A DNA stretch of 64,000 nt from Clostridiaceae bacterium AM27-36LB. Its GTDB lineage: Bacteria; Bacillota; Clostridia; Lachnospirales; Lachnospiraceae. Position numbers and translations under genes: made by a program. This document shows positions 26,769-35,682 of the stretch, piece by piece. Numbering within the stretch: position 1 is the first letter of the stretch; each line of letters starts with the position of its first letter. Location: positions 316,754-380,753 of the forward strand of contig QUJQ01000002.1 in assembly GCA_003480725.1 (NCBI GenBank). Reading direction: 5' to 3'. A model generated the notes under the pieces. That model saw only the letters and a program-made list of their open reading frames with translations. It did no database searches and was not told the origin of the DNA.

Positions 26769-27104
26769 CTAAAGCTCCTCCAGAATTTCCGATGCGATCT
26801 CATCGATCTTCGCCATCTTTGGATCTTGTGCCTGTTCCTTCGCAAGTTTATGAATCTCTCCAACCTTTTCACGCAGACTTACAAAGCGCTCCATCAGATG
26901 CAGTTTTGCTTCATATTCCTCCAGCAGCCTGCTGCTGCGGCGGACCATATCGTGTACGCCCTGTCGGCTGATGCCAAGACTGGCTGCCACTTCACTGAGC
27001 GAATAGTCGTTGAGGATCACATCCTCATATACCTGCTTCTGATGTTCTGTCAGCAGTTCGCCATAAAAATCATACAGAAGCGTCTGCTTCAGAATCTCTT
27101 CCAT
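26769..27104 (-). CDS. ylxM: YlxM/UPF0122 family helix-turn-helix protein
   Basis: About 111 aa. HTH: YSLSEVAASLGISRQGVHDMVRRSSRLLEEYE (residues ~39-70), similar to sigma-factor region 4. YlxM is a partner of the SRP pathway in streptococci. Start ATG 27104 with AAGGTGAT; the longer frame to 27215 runs back through the dnaJ terminator. It opens the ylxM-ffh-rpsP-khpA-rimM-trmD operon. Confidence 0.9.
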   Translation of the reverse strand: MEEILKQTLLYDFYGELLTEHQKQVYEDVILNDYSLSEVAASLGISRQGVHDMVRRSSRLLEEYEAKLHLMERFVSLREKVGEIHKLAKEQAQDPKMAKIDEIASEILEEL

Positions 27105-27120
27105 TACAATCACCTTGCCT

Positions 27121-27149
27121 ATCTTACATGAAAAAAAAGAGGCTGTCAA
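27121..27149 (-). promoter_or_regulatory. Promoter of the ylxM-ffh operon, inside the dnaJ terminator
   Basis: Minus strand: -35 TTGACA (27144-27149), 17-bp spacer, -10 TAAGAT (27121-27126). The -35 is the second arm of the dnaJ terminator stem and the spacer holds the T-run. Confidence 0.7.
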
Positions 27150-27169
27150 GTATTTTTTCTTGACAACCT
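27131..27169 (-). terminator. Terminator of dnaJ
   Basis: Stem AGGTTGTCAAG / CTTGACAGCCT with an A-rich loop, followed by eight T on the minus strand. Confidence 0.88.
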
Positions 27170-27186
27170 GCTTTTTATTCTTTGCT

Positions 27187-28209
27187 TCAACCAGCCTTAC
27201 GTTCATATGCACCATGGTTTACAGAAGCCTCATATTCTTTCAGCTTCTGTGATGCTTCCGGATTCAGATATTTCGGTACCTGGATCTTCACCTCCACATA
27301 GAGATCACCGTGTACCGACGGATTCTTCATGGATATGATTCCCTTGCCTTTCAGACGAATCTTGCTTCCGCACTGACAGCCTGCCGGGATCTTGCAGATC
27401 ACGCTGCCATTCAGGGTCTGCACTCTTGTCTCACCGCCGAAGACTGCTGTAGTAAACGGAATCTCCGCGCTGGTGTACACATCCATTCCTTTCCGTTCAA
27501 ATCCAGGTCTTGCGCCTACATGAACTTTCAGGAACAGATCTCCTGCTTCTCCGCCGCCAACGCCCGGCATACCCTTGCCTTTCAGACGGATGCTCTGACC
27601 ATCATCAATACCTGCCGGAACATGAACCTGTAAAGATGTCCTCTTACCGGTTCCATCCTGGCTAGTCAGATGGATCAGCTTCTCACAGCCAAATGCTGCA
27701 TCATCAAAGCTCACATTCACATCTGCATGAAGGTCTTCTCCTTTCATCCGATAGCTTTGCTGATGGAAACCGCCGGTACTGCCGCCAAAGCCACCCTGCC
27801 CATGAAACATATTTTTGAACATGTCTCCAAAAATATCTCCCATATCGTCTCCATCTTCAAAATGGTATTCCTGATAGCCTCCATTGCCAAAGCCGCTGCT
27901 GCGGAATCCGCCAGAACCAAAGCCAGATCCGGCTCCGCCCTGCTTGAATCCACCCTGGTCAAATCCACCCTGACCGAATCCTTCCTCAAATGCTGCAAAT
28001 CCATACTGGTCATACAACTTCTTCTTTTCCTGATCGCTCAATACATTATATGCTTCTGTAATTTCCTTAAATTTCTGCTCTGCCTGCTTATCACCAGGAT
28101 TCATATCCGGATGATATTTCTTTGCAAGTTTTCGATAGGCACGTTTGATTTCTTTTTCATCAGCACTTCTGTTAATCCCAAGCACCTCATAATAATCTCT
28201 CTTACTCAT
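27187..28209 (-). CDS. DnaJ/CbpA-type co-chaperone without zinc-finger domain
   Basis: 340 aa. J domain at residues ~4-66 with the HPD motif ([18 protein letters not shown]). A Gly/Phe-rich linker (residues ~75-125) is made of FGQGGF/FDQGGF/FKQGG-like repeats. The C-terminal substrate-binding domains are DnaJ-type but lack the four CxxCxGxG zinc repeats, as in CbpA. It stimulates an Hsp70 ATPase; the DnaK partner is not in the window. SD TGGAGGTG. Monocistronic, with a long structured leader (see 28250-28321). Confidence 0.92.
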   Translation of the reverse strand: MSKRDYYEVLGINRSADEKEIKRAYRKLAKKYHPDMNPGDKQAEQKFKEITEAYNVLSDQEKKKLYDQYGFAAFEEGFGQGGFDQGGFKQGGAGSGFGSGGFRSSGFGNGGYQEYHFEDGDDMGDIFGDMFKNMFHGQGGFGGSTGGFHQQSYRMKGEDLHADVNVSFDDAAFGCEKLIHLTSQDGTGKRTSLQVHVPAGIDDGQSIRLKGKGMPGVGGGEAGDLFLKVHVGARPGFERKGMDVYTSAEIPFTTAVFGGETRVQTLNGSVICKIPAGCQCGSKIRLKGKGIISMKNPSVHGDLYVEVKIQVPKYLNPEASQKLKEYEASVNHGAYERKAG

Positions 28210-28249
28210 CCTGCGTCACCTCCAGGTGTCTGTGTTATAAGTACAACTT

Positions 28250-28293
28250 ATTCAGAGCTACATTCGCAAAATGACATGTGCATAACTCTGAAT
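28250..28293 (-). repeat. TTCAGA inverted repeat, copy B (dnaJ leader)
   Basis: 8-bp perfect arms ATTCAGAG / CTCTGAAT with a 28-nt loop. The left arm is followed by TTATGCACATGT, nearly as in copy A. Ends 40 nt upstream of the dnaJ start. Confidence 0.6.
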
Positions 28294-28303
28294 AGCTCAA
28301 AAT

Positions 28304-28321
28304 CCCGACCTTTCGGCCGGG
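28304..28321 (-). promoter_or_regulatory. GAAA-tetraloop hairpin in the dnaJ leader
   Basis: RNA hairpin CCCGGCC-GAAA-GGTCGGG on the minus strand, followed by ATTTT. It sits about 20 nt downstream of the expected start of transcription. It may stabilise the mRNA or act as a weak terminator. Confidence 0.45.
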
Positions 28322-28348
28322 ACTTACTATTTTCTTTGTTCTATTTGT

Positions 28349-28377
28349 AATATAACACATATGCTTTAAATTTTCAA
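28349..28377 (-). promoter_or_regulatory. Promoter of dnaJ
   Basis: Minus strand: -35 TTGAAA (28372-28377), 17-bp spacer, -10 TATATT (28349-28354). No CIRCE element was seen. The leader is about 130 nt. Confidence 0.65.
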
Positions 28378-28464
28378 CAAACATTTAGGAATTCACAGAT
28401 TTTTCACATTTTTTTCGCAACTCACCTGCGGATTTTGTGAATGGTGCGGGTAAACTGTACCTCA

Positions 28465-28980
28465 TCATTCCTGCAGATACCCTCTCATCTTTAACTCCTG
28501 TTCGATCAGATCCAGTTGTTCCTCTGAACCGGCCACCACCGTATGATAATGGCAATCATCAGTCAGCAGTTTCAGCGGATGGGCTTCATGAGCCTCCATC
28601 TGCTCCACAAATTGCTTTGCTTCCATACGGTTGGCGATCATCAGGTCTGCCCGTATCTGTCCGTACAAGGGATGCTCTACAAACACATCCAGAACCTTTC
28701 CACCATAATCCACGATCAGCTGCAGTTCATCCAAAGTATGCTCCGTGTCATGATGTACCCGAAAGATCCGCACATACTGTTCTTTTACTGCCGCATCCAG
28801 AAAATATCCTTTATAAGTGGACAGAATCTGCATCCGCTGAGCACGAAGCAGCGCCATATCCTGTACGATCACCTGACGGCTCACCTTCAGAACTTTTGCA
28901 AGTTTTGTTCCTGACACCGGACTTTTACTGTCCTTTAATATTTTTATGATCTGGCTTCTTCTTTTCTCGCCTTCTGTCAC
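28465..28980 (-). CDS. niaR: NiaR-type transcriptional repressor (3H domain)
   Basis: 171 aa from GTG 28980 with GGGAGG upstream. N-terminal winged HTH (residues ~7-55: IIKILKDSKSPVSGTKLAKVLKVSRQVIVQDMALLRA) and C-terminal 3H domain with its His residues (VHHDTEH; ECHP-type HPL; DDCHYHTV). NiaR is the nicotinate-responsive repressor of NAD synthesis and niacin uptake in Firmicutes. No nad genes are nearby, so it likely works in trans. Thirty bp after yitT, probably co-transcribed. Confidence 0.92.
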   Translation of the reverse strand: MTEGEKRRSQIIKILKDSKSPVSGTKLAKVLKVSRQVIVQDMALLRAQRMQILSTYKGYFLDAAVKEQYVRIFRVHHDTEHTLDELQLIVDYGGKVLDVFVEHPLYGQIRADLMIANRMEAKQFVEQMEAHEAHPLKLLTDDCHYHTVVAGSEEQLDLIEQELKMRGYLQE

Positions 28981-29010
28981 ATTCTTTTCCTCCCTCAGGA
29001 CTTTGATTTC

Positions 29011-29871
29011 TTAGTCTTCCGGTTTCTGATAAAAGTGACCGGATAGCTGTGAGGTCTTGATCACATTGATAAATGCATGCTTATCCACCTCCCGCACTGC
29101 TTTTAACACATGCTTACTCTCCGCACTTGATACGACAGAATAGACCATGTGGCGTTCACAGTGTTCATAGGATCCCTCTCCATTCAGGATTGTTGCCCCA
29201 TGGTGGCACGTGTTTGAGATTGCATCACACACTTCCTGCGGATGATCGGTCACAACAAACAATGTCTGCTGCTGATACTTCTTATATAAAGTGTGCAATA
29301 CCTGCGTGGATGCATACTGGAAAATAATTGAGTATAATGCCTTGTCCCATCCAAACAGAAGACCTGCAGCACCAAGGATCAGAACATTCAGACCCAGCAC
29401 CAGATTCCAGGAATCCATGCCCTTTTTCTCCGACAGATAAATAGCAATAAAATCCGTTCCACCAGATGTTGCATTGGCAAATAAGCAAAGACTGATCACT
29501 GCTCCGTTAATGAGACCTCCAAACACACTGATCAACAACGTATCGTAGGTAATAGGATATCCCGGGATCAGATCTGTAAGGATACCTGTCAGCAGGATCA
29601 TCAGACAGGAATACAAGGTAAATTTCTTTCCAATAAAACGGAATCCAATATAGACCGGTATCGCATTCAGGATCACATTGACCAGCGTATATGGAATCGT
29701 AATGCCAAAAAACAGATCAGCCACACGCTGGATCAGAATCGTCAGTCCCGTTGCTCCACCAGGATACAAGCCGCCTGTCCGTACAAAAGTCTTAATATTC
29801 AATGCCATGATCAGCGATGCCACGCAGACCATCAGAATTCTCTTTCCATCTTCTTTTATATCAAATCTCAT
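29011..29871 (-). CDS. YitT family membrane protein (DUF161/DUF2179)
   Basis: 286 aa. Five or six membrane segments in residues ~10-180 with the family motifs GGLYPGGATGLTILIQR and NATSGGTDFIAIYLS, then a soluble DUF2179 domain (residues ~215-280). Transport or sensing function is not established. GGAGG SD. Upstream of niaR with a 30-bp gap. Confidence 0.88.
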   Translation of the reverse strand: MRFDIKEDGKRILMVCVASLIMALNIKTFVRTGGLYPGGATGLTILIQRVADLFFGITIPYTLVNVILNAIPVYIGFRFIGKKFTLYSCLMILLTGILTDLIPGYPITYDTLLISVFGGLINGAVISLCLFANATSGGTDFIAIYLSEKKGMDSWNLVLGLNVLILGAAGLLFGWDKALYSIIFQYASTQVLHTLYKKYQQQTLFVVTDHPQEVCDAISNTCHHGATILNGEGSYEHCERHMVYSVVSSAESKHVLKAVREVDKHAFINVIKTSQLSGHFYQKPED

Positions 29872-29909
29872 CTTTCCCCTCCTTTTCCTTATTATATCTC
29901 ACTGTATGC

Positions 29910-29939
29910 AAAAAGGGAATGCTTACGCATTCCCTTTTT
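29910..29939 (-). terminator. Bidirectional terminator after fucO
   Basis: Stem GGGAATGC / GCATTCCC with a TTAC-type 4-nt loop and flanking A5/T5 tracts. Acts after fucO on the minus strand. Confidence 0.85.
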
Positions 29940-29989
29940 GCAATAGGATATATATATGGGTATCTTATAATGGAATAGGGCCTTTATTA

Positions 29990-31138
29990 TTACAGCAGAC
30001 TGCGATACAGTTTTTCAATATCATCCACCGTTGCTTCTTTTGGATTGCCCGGAGCACACGCATCAGCTGCTGCACTTTCACTCAAGAAGCGAATATCTTC
30101 TTCTTTTACAATTGCTTTCAAATCTTTTGGAATTCCCACATCAGCAGCCAGCTTACGAACCGCATCGACAGCTGCCTTTCTGTACTCTTCCTGACTCATG
30201 GTTTCGGTTCCTTCTACTCCCATAGCCTTTGCAATATCTCTATATTTCTCACCAGTTGCATCTGCATTATATTCCATAACCGTCGGAAGCAGGATCGCAT
30301 TTGCCACCCCATGAGGTGTATCATAGACAGCTCCCAGTGCATGTGCCATGGAGTGTACAATCCCAAGTCCTACATTGGAAAATCCCATACCCGCAATATA
30401 CTGTCCAAGCGCCATACCTTCTCTTCCTTCCGGTGTGTTCTCAACAGCTCCACGAAGAGAGGAAGAGATAATCTCGATTGCTTTCAGATGCAGCATATCC
30501 GTGATTTCCCAAGCTGCTTTTGTAATATAACCCTCAATGGCATGGGTCAGTGCATCCATGCCGGTTGCAGCTGTCAGTCCTTTCGGCATGGAAGACATCA
30601 TATCCGGATCTACCACTGCTACTACCGGAATATCATGAGTATCTACACAGACAAATTTCCGTTTCTTCTCTACATCAGTGATGACATAGTTGATGGTAAC
30701 CTCTGCTGCGGTACCTGCGGTCGTTGGAACGGCAATGATCGGTACACAAGGATTCTTGGTCGGAGCCACACCTTCCAGGCTTCTCACATCTGCGAACTCC
30801 GGATTGTTAATGATAATACCAATGGCTTTTGCCGTATCCATCGGCGAACCACCGCCGATTGCAATGATAAAATCAGCACCGGATTTTTTATATTCTTCCA
30901 CACCATTCTGTACGTTTTCAATGGTTGGATTTTCTTTAATATTGGTATATACTTCATAAGCACAGCCAGCCTGATCCAGTACATCTGTTACTTTCTTAGT
31001 CACACCATGCTTGAAGATCGTAGGTCCGGAACATACAAATGCTTTCTTAAAGCCTCTGCGTTTCACCTCTCCTGCAATTTCCTGAATTGCACCTTTTCCA
31101 TGATAAGATGTTTCATTCAATACTAATCTGTTTGACAT
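29990..31138 (-). CDS. fucO: Iron-dependent lactaldehyde reductase / alcohol dehydrogenase (FucO type)
   Basis: 382 aa. Group III iron alcohol dehydrogenase. From memory it resembles E. coli FucO over the whole length (NRLVLNET start, AIGGGSPMDTAKAIG, FADVRSLEG, PTTAGTAAEVTINYVITD, TPHGVANAILLP). Metal-ligand segments DALTHAIEGYI and HSMAHALG are intact. FucO reduces L-lactaldehyde to 1,2-propanediol with NADH in fucose/rhamnose fermentation. Start ATG 31138 with GGAGG; five codons upstream are in frame but cover the SD. Monocistronic. A Rex-like site lies by its promoter. The window's right end holds part of a microcompartment operon that could be of the propanediol type. Confidence 0.9.
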   Translation of the reverse strand: MSNRLVLNETSYHGKGAIQEIAGEVKRRGFKKAFVCSGPTIFKHGVTKKVTDVLDQAGCAYEVYTNIKENPTIENVQNGVEEYKKSGADFIIAIGGGSPMDTAKAIGIIINNPEFADVRSLEGVAPTKNPCVPIIAVPTTAGTAAEVTINYVITDVEKKRKFVCVDTHDIPVVAVVDPDMMSSMPKGLTAATGMDALTHAIEGYITKAAWEITDMLHLKAIEIISSSLRGAVENTPEGREGMALGQYIAGMGFSNVGLGIVHSMAHALGAVYDTPHGVANAILLPTVMEYNADATGEKYRDIAKAMGVEGTETMSQEEYRKAAVDAVRKLAADVGIPKDLKAIVKEEDIRFLSESAAADACAPGNPKEATVDDIEKLYRSLL

Positions 31139-31203
31139 TGTTTTTTCCTCCATCTTCTATCTCATAGAATCAAGCGTTTCTTTGTTCCGTTTGTTCTGTC
31201 CCC

Positions 31204-31233
31204 ACTATACTCCTTTTGTTCTCGTAAAGTCAA
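31204..31233 (-). promoter_or_regulatory. Promoter of fucO
   Basis: Minus strand: -35 TTGACT (31228-31233), 18-bp spacer, -10 TATAGT (31204-31209). Confidence 0.7.
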
Positions 31234-31239
31234 TTATTT

Positions 31240-31257
31240 TTGTTAAATTTTTGACAT
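31240..31257. promoter_or_regulatory. Candidate Rex operator upstream of fucO
   Basis: TTGTTAA-ATTT-TTGACAT on the plus strand compared with the Rex consensus TTGTTAA-N4-TTAACAA: the first half is exact, the second matches five of seven, and the 4-bp spacing is right. It ends 6 bp upstream of the fucO -35. Rex senses NADH/NAD+ and controls fermentative dehydrogenases. Confidence 0.4.
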
Positions 31258-31284
31258 TCTAATTTGGAATATGAAACTCTGCGT

Positions 31285-31319
31285 AAAAAAGAGGTATACG
31301 GAATCCGCATACCTCTTTA
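31285..31319 (-). terminator. Terminator of the aroK-to-S1 operon
   Basis: Stem GAGGTATGCG / CGTATACCTC (one G-T pair) followed by six T on the minus strand. Confidence 0.88.
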
Positions 31320-31343
31320 CAATCACCTGTTATATAGAAAGAA

Positions 31344-32420
31344 TTACTCTTCCTCTGCTTCCTCAACCGGTGCTTCCAGAGCTTTCATGCTCAGGCTGAT
31401 CTTATGATCCTCACCGTTGAAATCAACAACTTTAGCTTTGATAACCTGACCGATCTTCAGAACGTCAGCCGGTTTCTCAACATGATCTCTGGAAATCTGA
31501 GATACATGAAGCAGTGCGTCTACACCCGGCTCCAGCTCAACAAATGCGCCAAAGTCAGTCATACGTGCTACAGTACCCTCTACTTCATTGCCTACTGCAT
31601 ATTTTTCATCAGCATTGAGCCACGGGTTTGCATCATCAAACTTAAGGCTCAGAGCAATCTTGGTATCTTTGATCTCTTTGATCAGAACAGTCAGTTTCTG
31701 ACCAACCTTGAACATCTTCTTCGGATGCTCAACACGACCCCAGGACATCTCAGAGATATGAAGCAGACCATCAGCTCCGCCCAAATCTACGAATGCGCCA
31801 AAGTCAGTAATATTTTTAACAACGCCTTCTACAATATCTCCTTCATGGATACGCTCGAAGAGTTCTTTCTGCATCTCTGCTTTCTTAGCAACCAGAAGCT
31901 GTTTTCTGTCACCGATGATTCTTCTTCTCTTCGGATTGAATTCAGTGATTACAAACTCAATCTCCTGATCAGCATATTTGCTGAGGTTTTTCTCATAAGT
32001 ATCAGATACCAGGCTTGCAGGAATGAAGATTCTGGTCTCATCAACTACAACACTTAATCCACCATCCAGTACCTGAGATACTTTTGCGGTCAGAACTTCT
32101 TTGTTCTCAAAAGCCTCTTCCAGTCTCTTGCTTCCTTTTTCTGCAGCTACTCTTCTGTAAGAAAGCTGAACCTGTCCCTCACCATCATTTACTTTCAGGA
32201 CTTTAACTTCCATAGTGTCACCTACAGATACCATAGTTCTCAGGTCTGCATTCGGCACGTTGGTATACTCGTTTCTGGAAACAATACCGTCTGATTTGTA
32301 GCCTATATTTAAGATGATCTCGTCTTCTTTGACATCGATCACTGTGCCTTCTACGATTTCTCCTGTTCTGATAGTTTTTAATGAACCTTCCAGCATCTGT
32401 TCAAAACTTAATTCTGACAT
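31344..32420 (-). CDS. S1-domain RNA-binding protein (ribosomal S1-like)
   Basis: 358 aa with four S1 domains (residues ~16-82, ~100-163, ~188-256, ~273-341). The last two have the usual VEGVVKNITDFGAFVDLGGADGLLHISEMSW pattern. Corresponds to the short S1 proteins of low-GC Gram-positives. It overlaps the end of ispH by 13 bp; in some Clostridia the two are fused into one IspH-S1 protein. The SD GAGGAGG lies inside ispH. Confidence 0.9.
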   Translation of the reverse strand: MSELSFEQMLEGSLKTIRTGEIVEGTVIDVKEDEIILNIGYKSDGIVSRNEYTNVPNADLRTMVSVGDTMEVKVLKVNDGEGQVQLSYRRVAAEKGSKRLEEAFENKEVLTAKVSQVLDGGLSVVVDETRIFIPASLVSDTYEKNLSKYADQEIEFVITEFNPKRRRIIGDRKQLLVAKKAEMQKELFERIHEGDIVEGVVKNITDFGAFVDLGGADGLLHISEMSWGRVEHPKKMFKVGQKLTVLIKEIKDTKIALSLKFDDANPWLNADEKYAVGNEVEGTVARMTDFGAFVELEPGVDALLHVSQISRDHVEKPADVLKIGQVIKAKVVDFNGEDHKISLSMKALEAPVEEAEEE

Positions 32421-33253
32421 CGTTTTTGAACCTCCTCAATAATTTTCTTTGGGGTGGAAGCCCCCGCTGTAATACCTACAAGCCCAGTAGATCGTAATAC
32501 CCCTAAATTCAAGTCGTCAACCGTCTGTATATAGTAAGTATTTTCGCACTCTTTTCTGCATATTTCAAATAGCTTCTGCGTATTTGAACTATGGCTTCCG
32601 CCAATCACGATCATGGCATCTGCCTCGTCTGCAATCTGACGTGCTTCCGTCTGTCGCTCTTCCGTCGCATTGCAAATTGTATTTACAACAACTCTATCAT
32701 ACCTCTTTTTGTCAAGAATTTCAACTAAATCTTGAAATTTCTTGTAGTTAAATGTCGTCTGTGAGACAATGCATACAGAACTGTTCTCCGCAAGCTCCAG
32801 AGCCTCTGCCTGCTCTGAGGATTCCACTACGATTGCCGGGGTATGACACCAGCCTTTGATTCCCTCTACTTCCGGGTGCTTATCATTTCCTATGATAATA
32901 ATCTGCCGGCCAGCTGCACTCTCTTTTTCCACAGTCCGGTGAATCTTCTTTACAAACGGGCAGGTGGCATCCACACAGATGAGTCCTTTTTTCTGGATCA
33001 GATCATAAATCTCTCTGCCCACTCCATGGGAACGGATAATAACTGTACCTTCAGTCAGAGCCTCCAGTTCTTCCTTTGAGTCCAGAACCCGAACCCCTTT
33101 CTCTTCCAGATCCTGCACCACTACTTCGTTATGAATAATAGGACCATACGTATAGATGGGGCGGATTCCTTTTTCCACCTGCTCATAGACTGTATCCACT
33201 GCCCGCTGTACACCAAAACAAAAGCCCGCACTCTTAGCCACTTTTACCTGCAT
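32408..33253 (-). CDS. ispH: 4-hydroxy-3-methylbut-2-enyl diphosphate reductase
   Basis: 281 aa. Last step of the MEP isoprenoid pathway, an iron-sulfur enzyme. The three cluster Cys are in AGFCFGVQRAV (residue ~12), DATCPFVKK (~96) and NTICNATEERQ (~193). It overlaps cmk by 10 bp at its start and the S1 gene by 13 bp at its end. Confidence 0.97.
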   Translation of the reverse strand: MQVKVAKSAGFCFGVQRAVDTVYEQVEKGIRPIYTYGPIIHNEVVVQDLEEKGVRVLDSKEELEALTEGTVIIRSHGVGREIYDLIQKKGLICVDATCPFVKKIHRTVEKESAAGRQIIIIGNDKHPEVEGIKGWCHTPAIVVESSEQAEALELAENSSVCIVSQTTFNYKKFQDLVEILDKKRYDRVVVNTICNATEERQTEARQIADEADAMIVIGGSHSSNTQKLFEICRKECENTYYIQTVDDLNLGVLRSTGLVGITAGASTPKKIIEEVQKRCQN

Positions 33254-33900
33254 AATTCAAGGATCCTTTCTACCACCTGATCAATGGTCATGTCGGAAGA
33301 ATCTACCAATGTTGCATCCTCTGCCTGACGAAGAGGTGATATATCACGATGCATATCCCGATAATCGCGGTCTTCAATATCTGCTGCAATCTTTGCAAGA
33401 TCTGCAGGTTCGCCTTTTTCCTGAAGTTCCAGGAATCTTCTCTTTGCTCTGGTCTCCACACTGGCAGTCAGATACACTTTCACATCTGCATCCGGCAATA
33501 CCACAGTTCCAATATCCCGGCCATCCATGACCACATCGGTCTCTCTGGCCAGCTTCTGCTGAAGTTCCACCAGCTTCTTACGTACTTCCGGTACTACAGA
33601 TGAGACAGATGCCATATTTCCAACTGCTTCTGTTCTCAGATATGCATTTACATTTTCCCCATTTAACAGTACCACCTGCTCTCCATCCTGATAACAGATG
33701 GAGATATCCGCATGCTGACAGGCTGCAGCGATTGCTTCTTGATCTGCAGCATCTACCTGATTCTGGATCAGGTAATAGGCCATGGCACGGTACATGGCAC
33801 CTGTATCTACATAAATATACCCAAGTTTTCTGGCGATTTGCTTTGCAATGGTACTTTTTCCGGCTCCTGCCGGTCCATCAATTGCTACATTATGACTCAT
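33244..33900 (-). CDS. cmk: Cytidylate kinase
   Basis: 218 aa. P-loop IDGPAGAGKSTIAKQIAR at the N-terminus; DGRDIGTVVLPDADVKVYLTAS in the middle is diagnostic. Phosphorylates CMP/dCMP. Start ATG 33900 with GGGAGG; the longer frame is not SD-led. Order HI0933-cmk-ispH-S1 is common in Clostridia. Confidence 0.96.
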   Translation of the reverse strand: MSHNVAIDGPAGAGKSTIAKQIARKLGYIYVDTGAMYRAMAYYLIQNQVDAADQEAIAAACQHADISICYQDGEQVVLLNGENVNAYLRTEAVGNMASVSSVVPEVRKKLVELQQKLARETDVVMDGRDIGTVVLPDADVKVYLTASVETRAKRRFLELQEKGEPADLAKIAADIEDRDYRDMHRDISPLRQAEDATLVDSSDMTIDQVVERILELCR

Positions 33901-33932
33901 AGTGTCCTCCCTTTTTCTTTTCAAAACATATC

Positions 33933-35156
33933 TTAGAGTGCATTTGCCGCAGCAACTGCTGTGGACCAGGCAATCTGCAGGTTGAATCCTCCGGTCACTG
34001 CATCCAGATCCAGCACTTCTCCGATAAAATAAAGTCCTGGAATATTTTTACACTCCATAGTACCTGGATCGATCTCCTTGACCGAGACACCTCCCTTTGT
34101 GATGATTGCCTCATTGTATCCACGAAGTCCAGTCACTGTCAGCTCCAGTTCTTTCATGCAGGACAAAAATCTCTCCCGCTCTTCTTTAGTAATATCGTGG
34201 ATTCGTTTCTCCGGTTCGATACCACACAACTCGTACATAACTCCCACCAGCTTGGACGGCAGGAAAGATGGCAACACATTGCGGAACTGCTTGTTGGCAT
34301 TGGCATCAAACTCTCTTAGAATCCTTGCATCCAGCTGCTCCTTTGACAGGGCTGGTTTCAGATCCAGGATCAGCTTCACCTGCTTTTCACGGATCTTTCT
34401 GGCACAGACGCTGCTGGCTGTGAGGATCAGCGGACCCGTTACTCCGAAATGAGTAAACATCATCTCTCCAAAGTCTTCGTACAACCTCTTCTTCCCATCC
34501 AGGATCTTAATGGAAACATTTTTAAGTGAAAGTCCCTGCAACTCCTTCACCCAGTCTTCCTTCACATTAAAAGGAACCAGTGACGGTACACAGTCCGTCA
34601 CCTTCAGGCCAAAGCTTTCTGCAAACCGGTAACCGTCTCCCGTGGATCCGGTACTTTCGTAAGAGATGCCGCCGGTGGCCACGATCACTTTATCCGTTTG
34701 CTCAAGGGTTTTATCTGCCAGCTGCAGGGTAAATCCATCTTCCTGCTTCCGTATACTTTTTACTTCTGTATTCAGATGTACCTGCACCCCTGCTGATCTC
34801 ATGGCTCTGCGCAAAGTATCCAGAACATCCGCCGAACGGTCAGACATTGGAAAGACCCGGTTCCCCCGCTCCACCTTCAGCTTCAACCCTTCTGCTTCAA
34901 AAAAATCATATGCATCCTGATTGGTAAATCCATAAAATGCACTGTACAGGAATTTTTTGTTGCTCTTGACACTCTCCAGCAGTTCCTCCATGTCACAGGC
35001 ATTGGTCAGATTGCACCGGCCTTTTCCCGTAATATATAATTTCTTGCCTGTCTTTTCATTTTTCTCATATACATGGACTTCCATTCCCCGTCTTGCTGCA
35101 AAAATGGAGGCCATCATACCGGCAGCACCGCCGCCGATCACTGCTATTTTTTCCAT
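33933..35156 (-). CDS. HI0933/YhiN-family FAD-dependent oxidoreductase
   Basis: 407 aa. FAD-binding Rossmann motif IGGGAAGMMASIFAARRG (residues ~7-24), followed by KTGKKLYITGKGRCNLTN (~36-53), which marks this family. Substrate unknown; often annotated as an aminoacetone oxidase-like flavoprotein. It begins 1 nt after the aroK stop. Confidence 0.9.
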   Translation of the reverse strand: MEKIAVIGGGAAGMMASIFAARRGMEVHVYEKNEKTGKKLYITGKGRCNLTNACDMEELLESVKSNKKFLYSAFYGFTNQDAYDFFEAEGLKLKVERGNRVFPMSDRSADVLDTLRRAMRSAGVQVHLNTEVKSIRKQEDGFTLQLADKTLEQTDKVIVATGGISYESTGSTGDGYRFAESFGLKVTDCVPSLVPFNVKEDWVKELQGLSLKNVSIKILDGKKRLYEDFGEMMFTHFGVTGPLILTASSVCARKIREKQVKLILDLKPALSKEQLDARILREFDANANKQFRNVLPSFLPSKLVGVMYELCGIEPEKRIHDITKEERERFLSCMKELELTVTGLRGYNEAIITKGGVSVKEIDPGTMECKNIPGLYFIGEVLDLDAVTGGFNLQIAWSTAVAAANAL

Positions 35157-35157
35157 T

Positions 35158-35682
35158 TTATTGTTCTCCCAGACGTTGAATCATTTCCTCACAAATCTTC
35201 TGTGCACTTTTTCCATCAGTCTCAATAATCATGTCTGCCGCTGCTTCATATTTTTCCCGTCGTTTTTCCATCAACTCTGCAATATATGCAACTGTCTTAT
35301 TATTTTCCAGTAACGGACGGTCATGGTTATTTTCCACTCTTTCCAGAATTGTCTCTGGCTTCGCAGTCAGAAGAACCACTTTTCCATTCTTCTTCATCTC
35401 TGTCACATTACATTCTCGCATGGCAGCACCACCACCGCAGGAGACAACTGTGTTGGTCTTCTCCTGCAATTCCACTAAAAGTTTCGTTTCCAGATCTCTG
35501 AAATACAATTCTCCGTGTTTTTCAAAGATATCGGAGATGCTCATCCTCTCTCTTTCTGCGATCACCTGATCCATCTCAACCACATCCATATCAAACTTTT
35601 CACAGAGATAATCAGCCACAGTACTTTTTCCAGATCCCATAAATCCGATCAAAAAAATATTGTATGTAAATTGCATCTTCAT
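35158..35682 (-). CDS. aroK: Shikimate kinase
   Basis: 174 aa. P-loop GFMGSGKSTVADYL (residues ~13-26), shikimate-binding MDQVIAERERMSISDIFEKHGE, and CGGGAAMR. Phosphorylates shikimate in the chorismate pathway; aroE and aroD are 10 kb away. SD GAGGAG at ATG 35682. First gene of the operon. Confidence 0.95.
   Translation of the reverse strand: MKMQFTYNIFLIGFMGSGKSTVADYLCEKFDMDVVEMDQVIAERERMSISDIFEKHGELYFRDLETKLLVELQEKTNTVVSCGGGAAMRECNVTEMKKNGKVVLLTAKPETILERVENNHDRPLLENNKTVAYIAELMEKRREKYEAAADMIIETDGKSAQKICEEMIQRLGEQ

Noticed and set aside
29678..31126. 482-aa plus-strand frame opposite fucO and yitT
   Set aside because: Antisense shadow of two solid genes and runs through a terminator.
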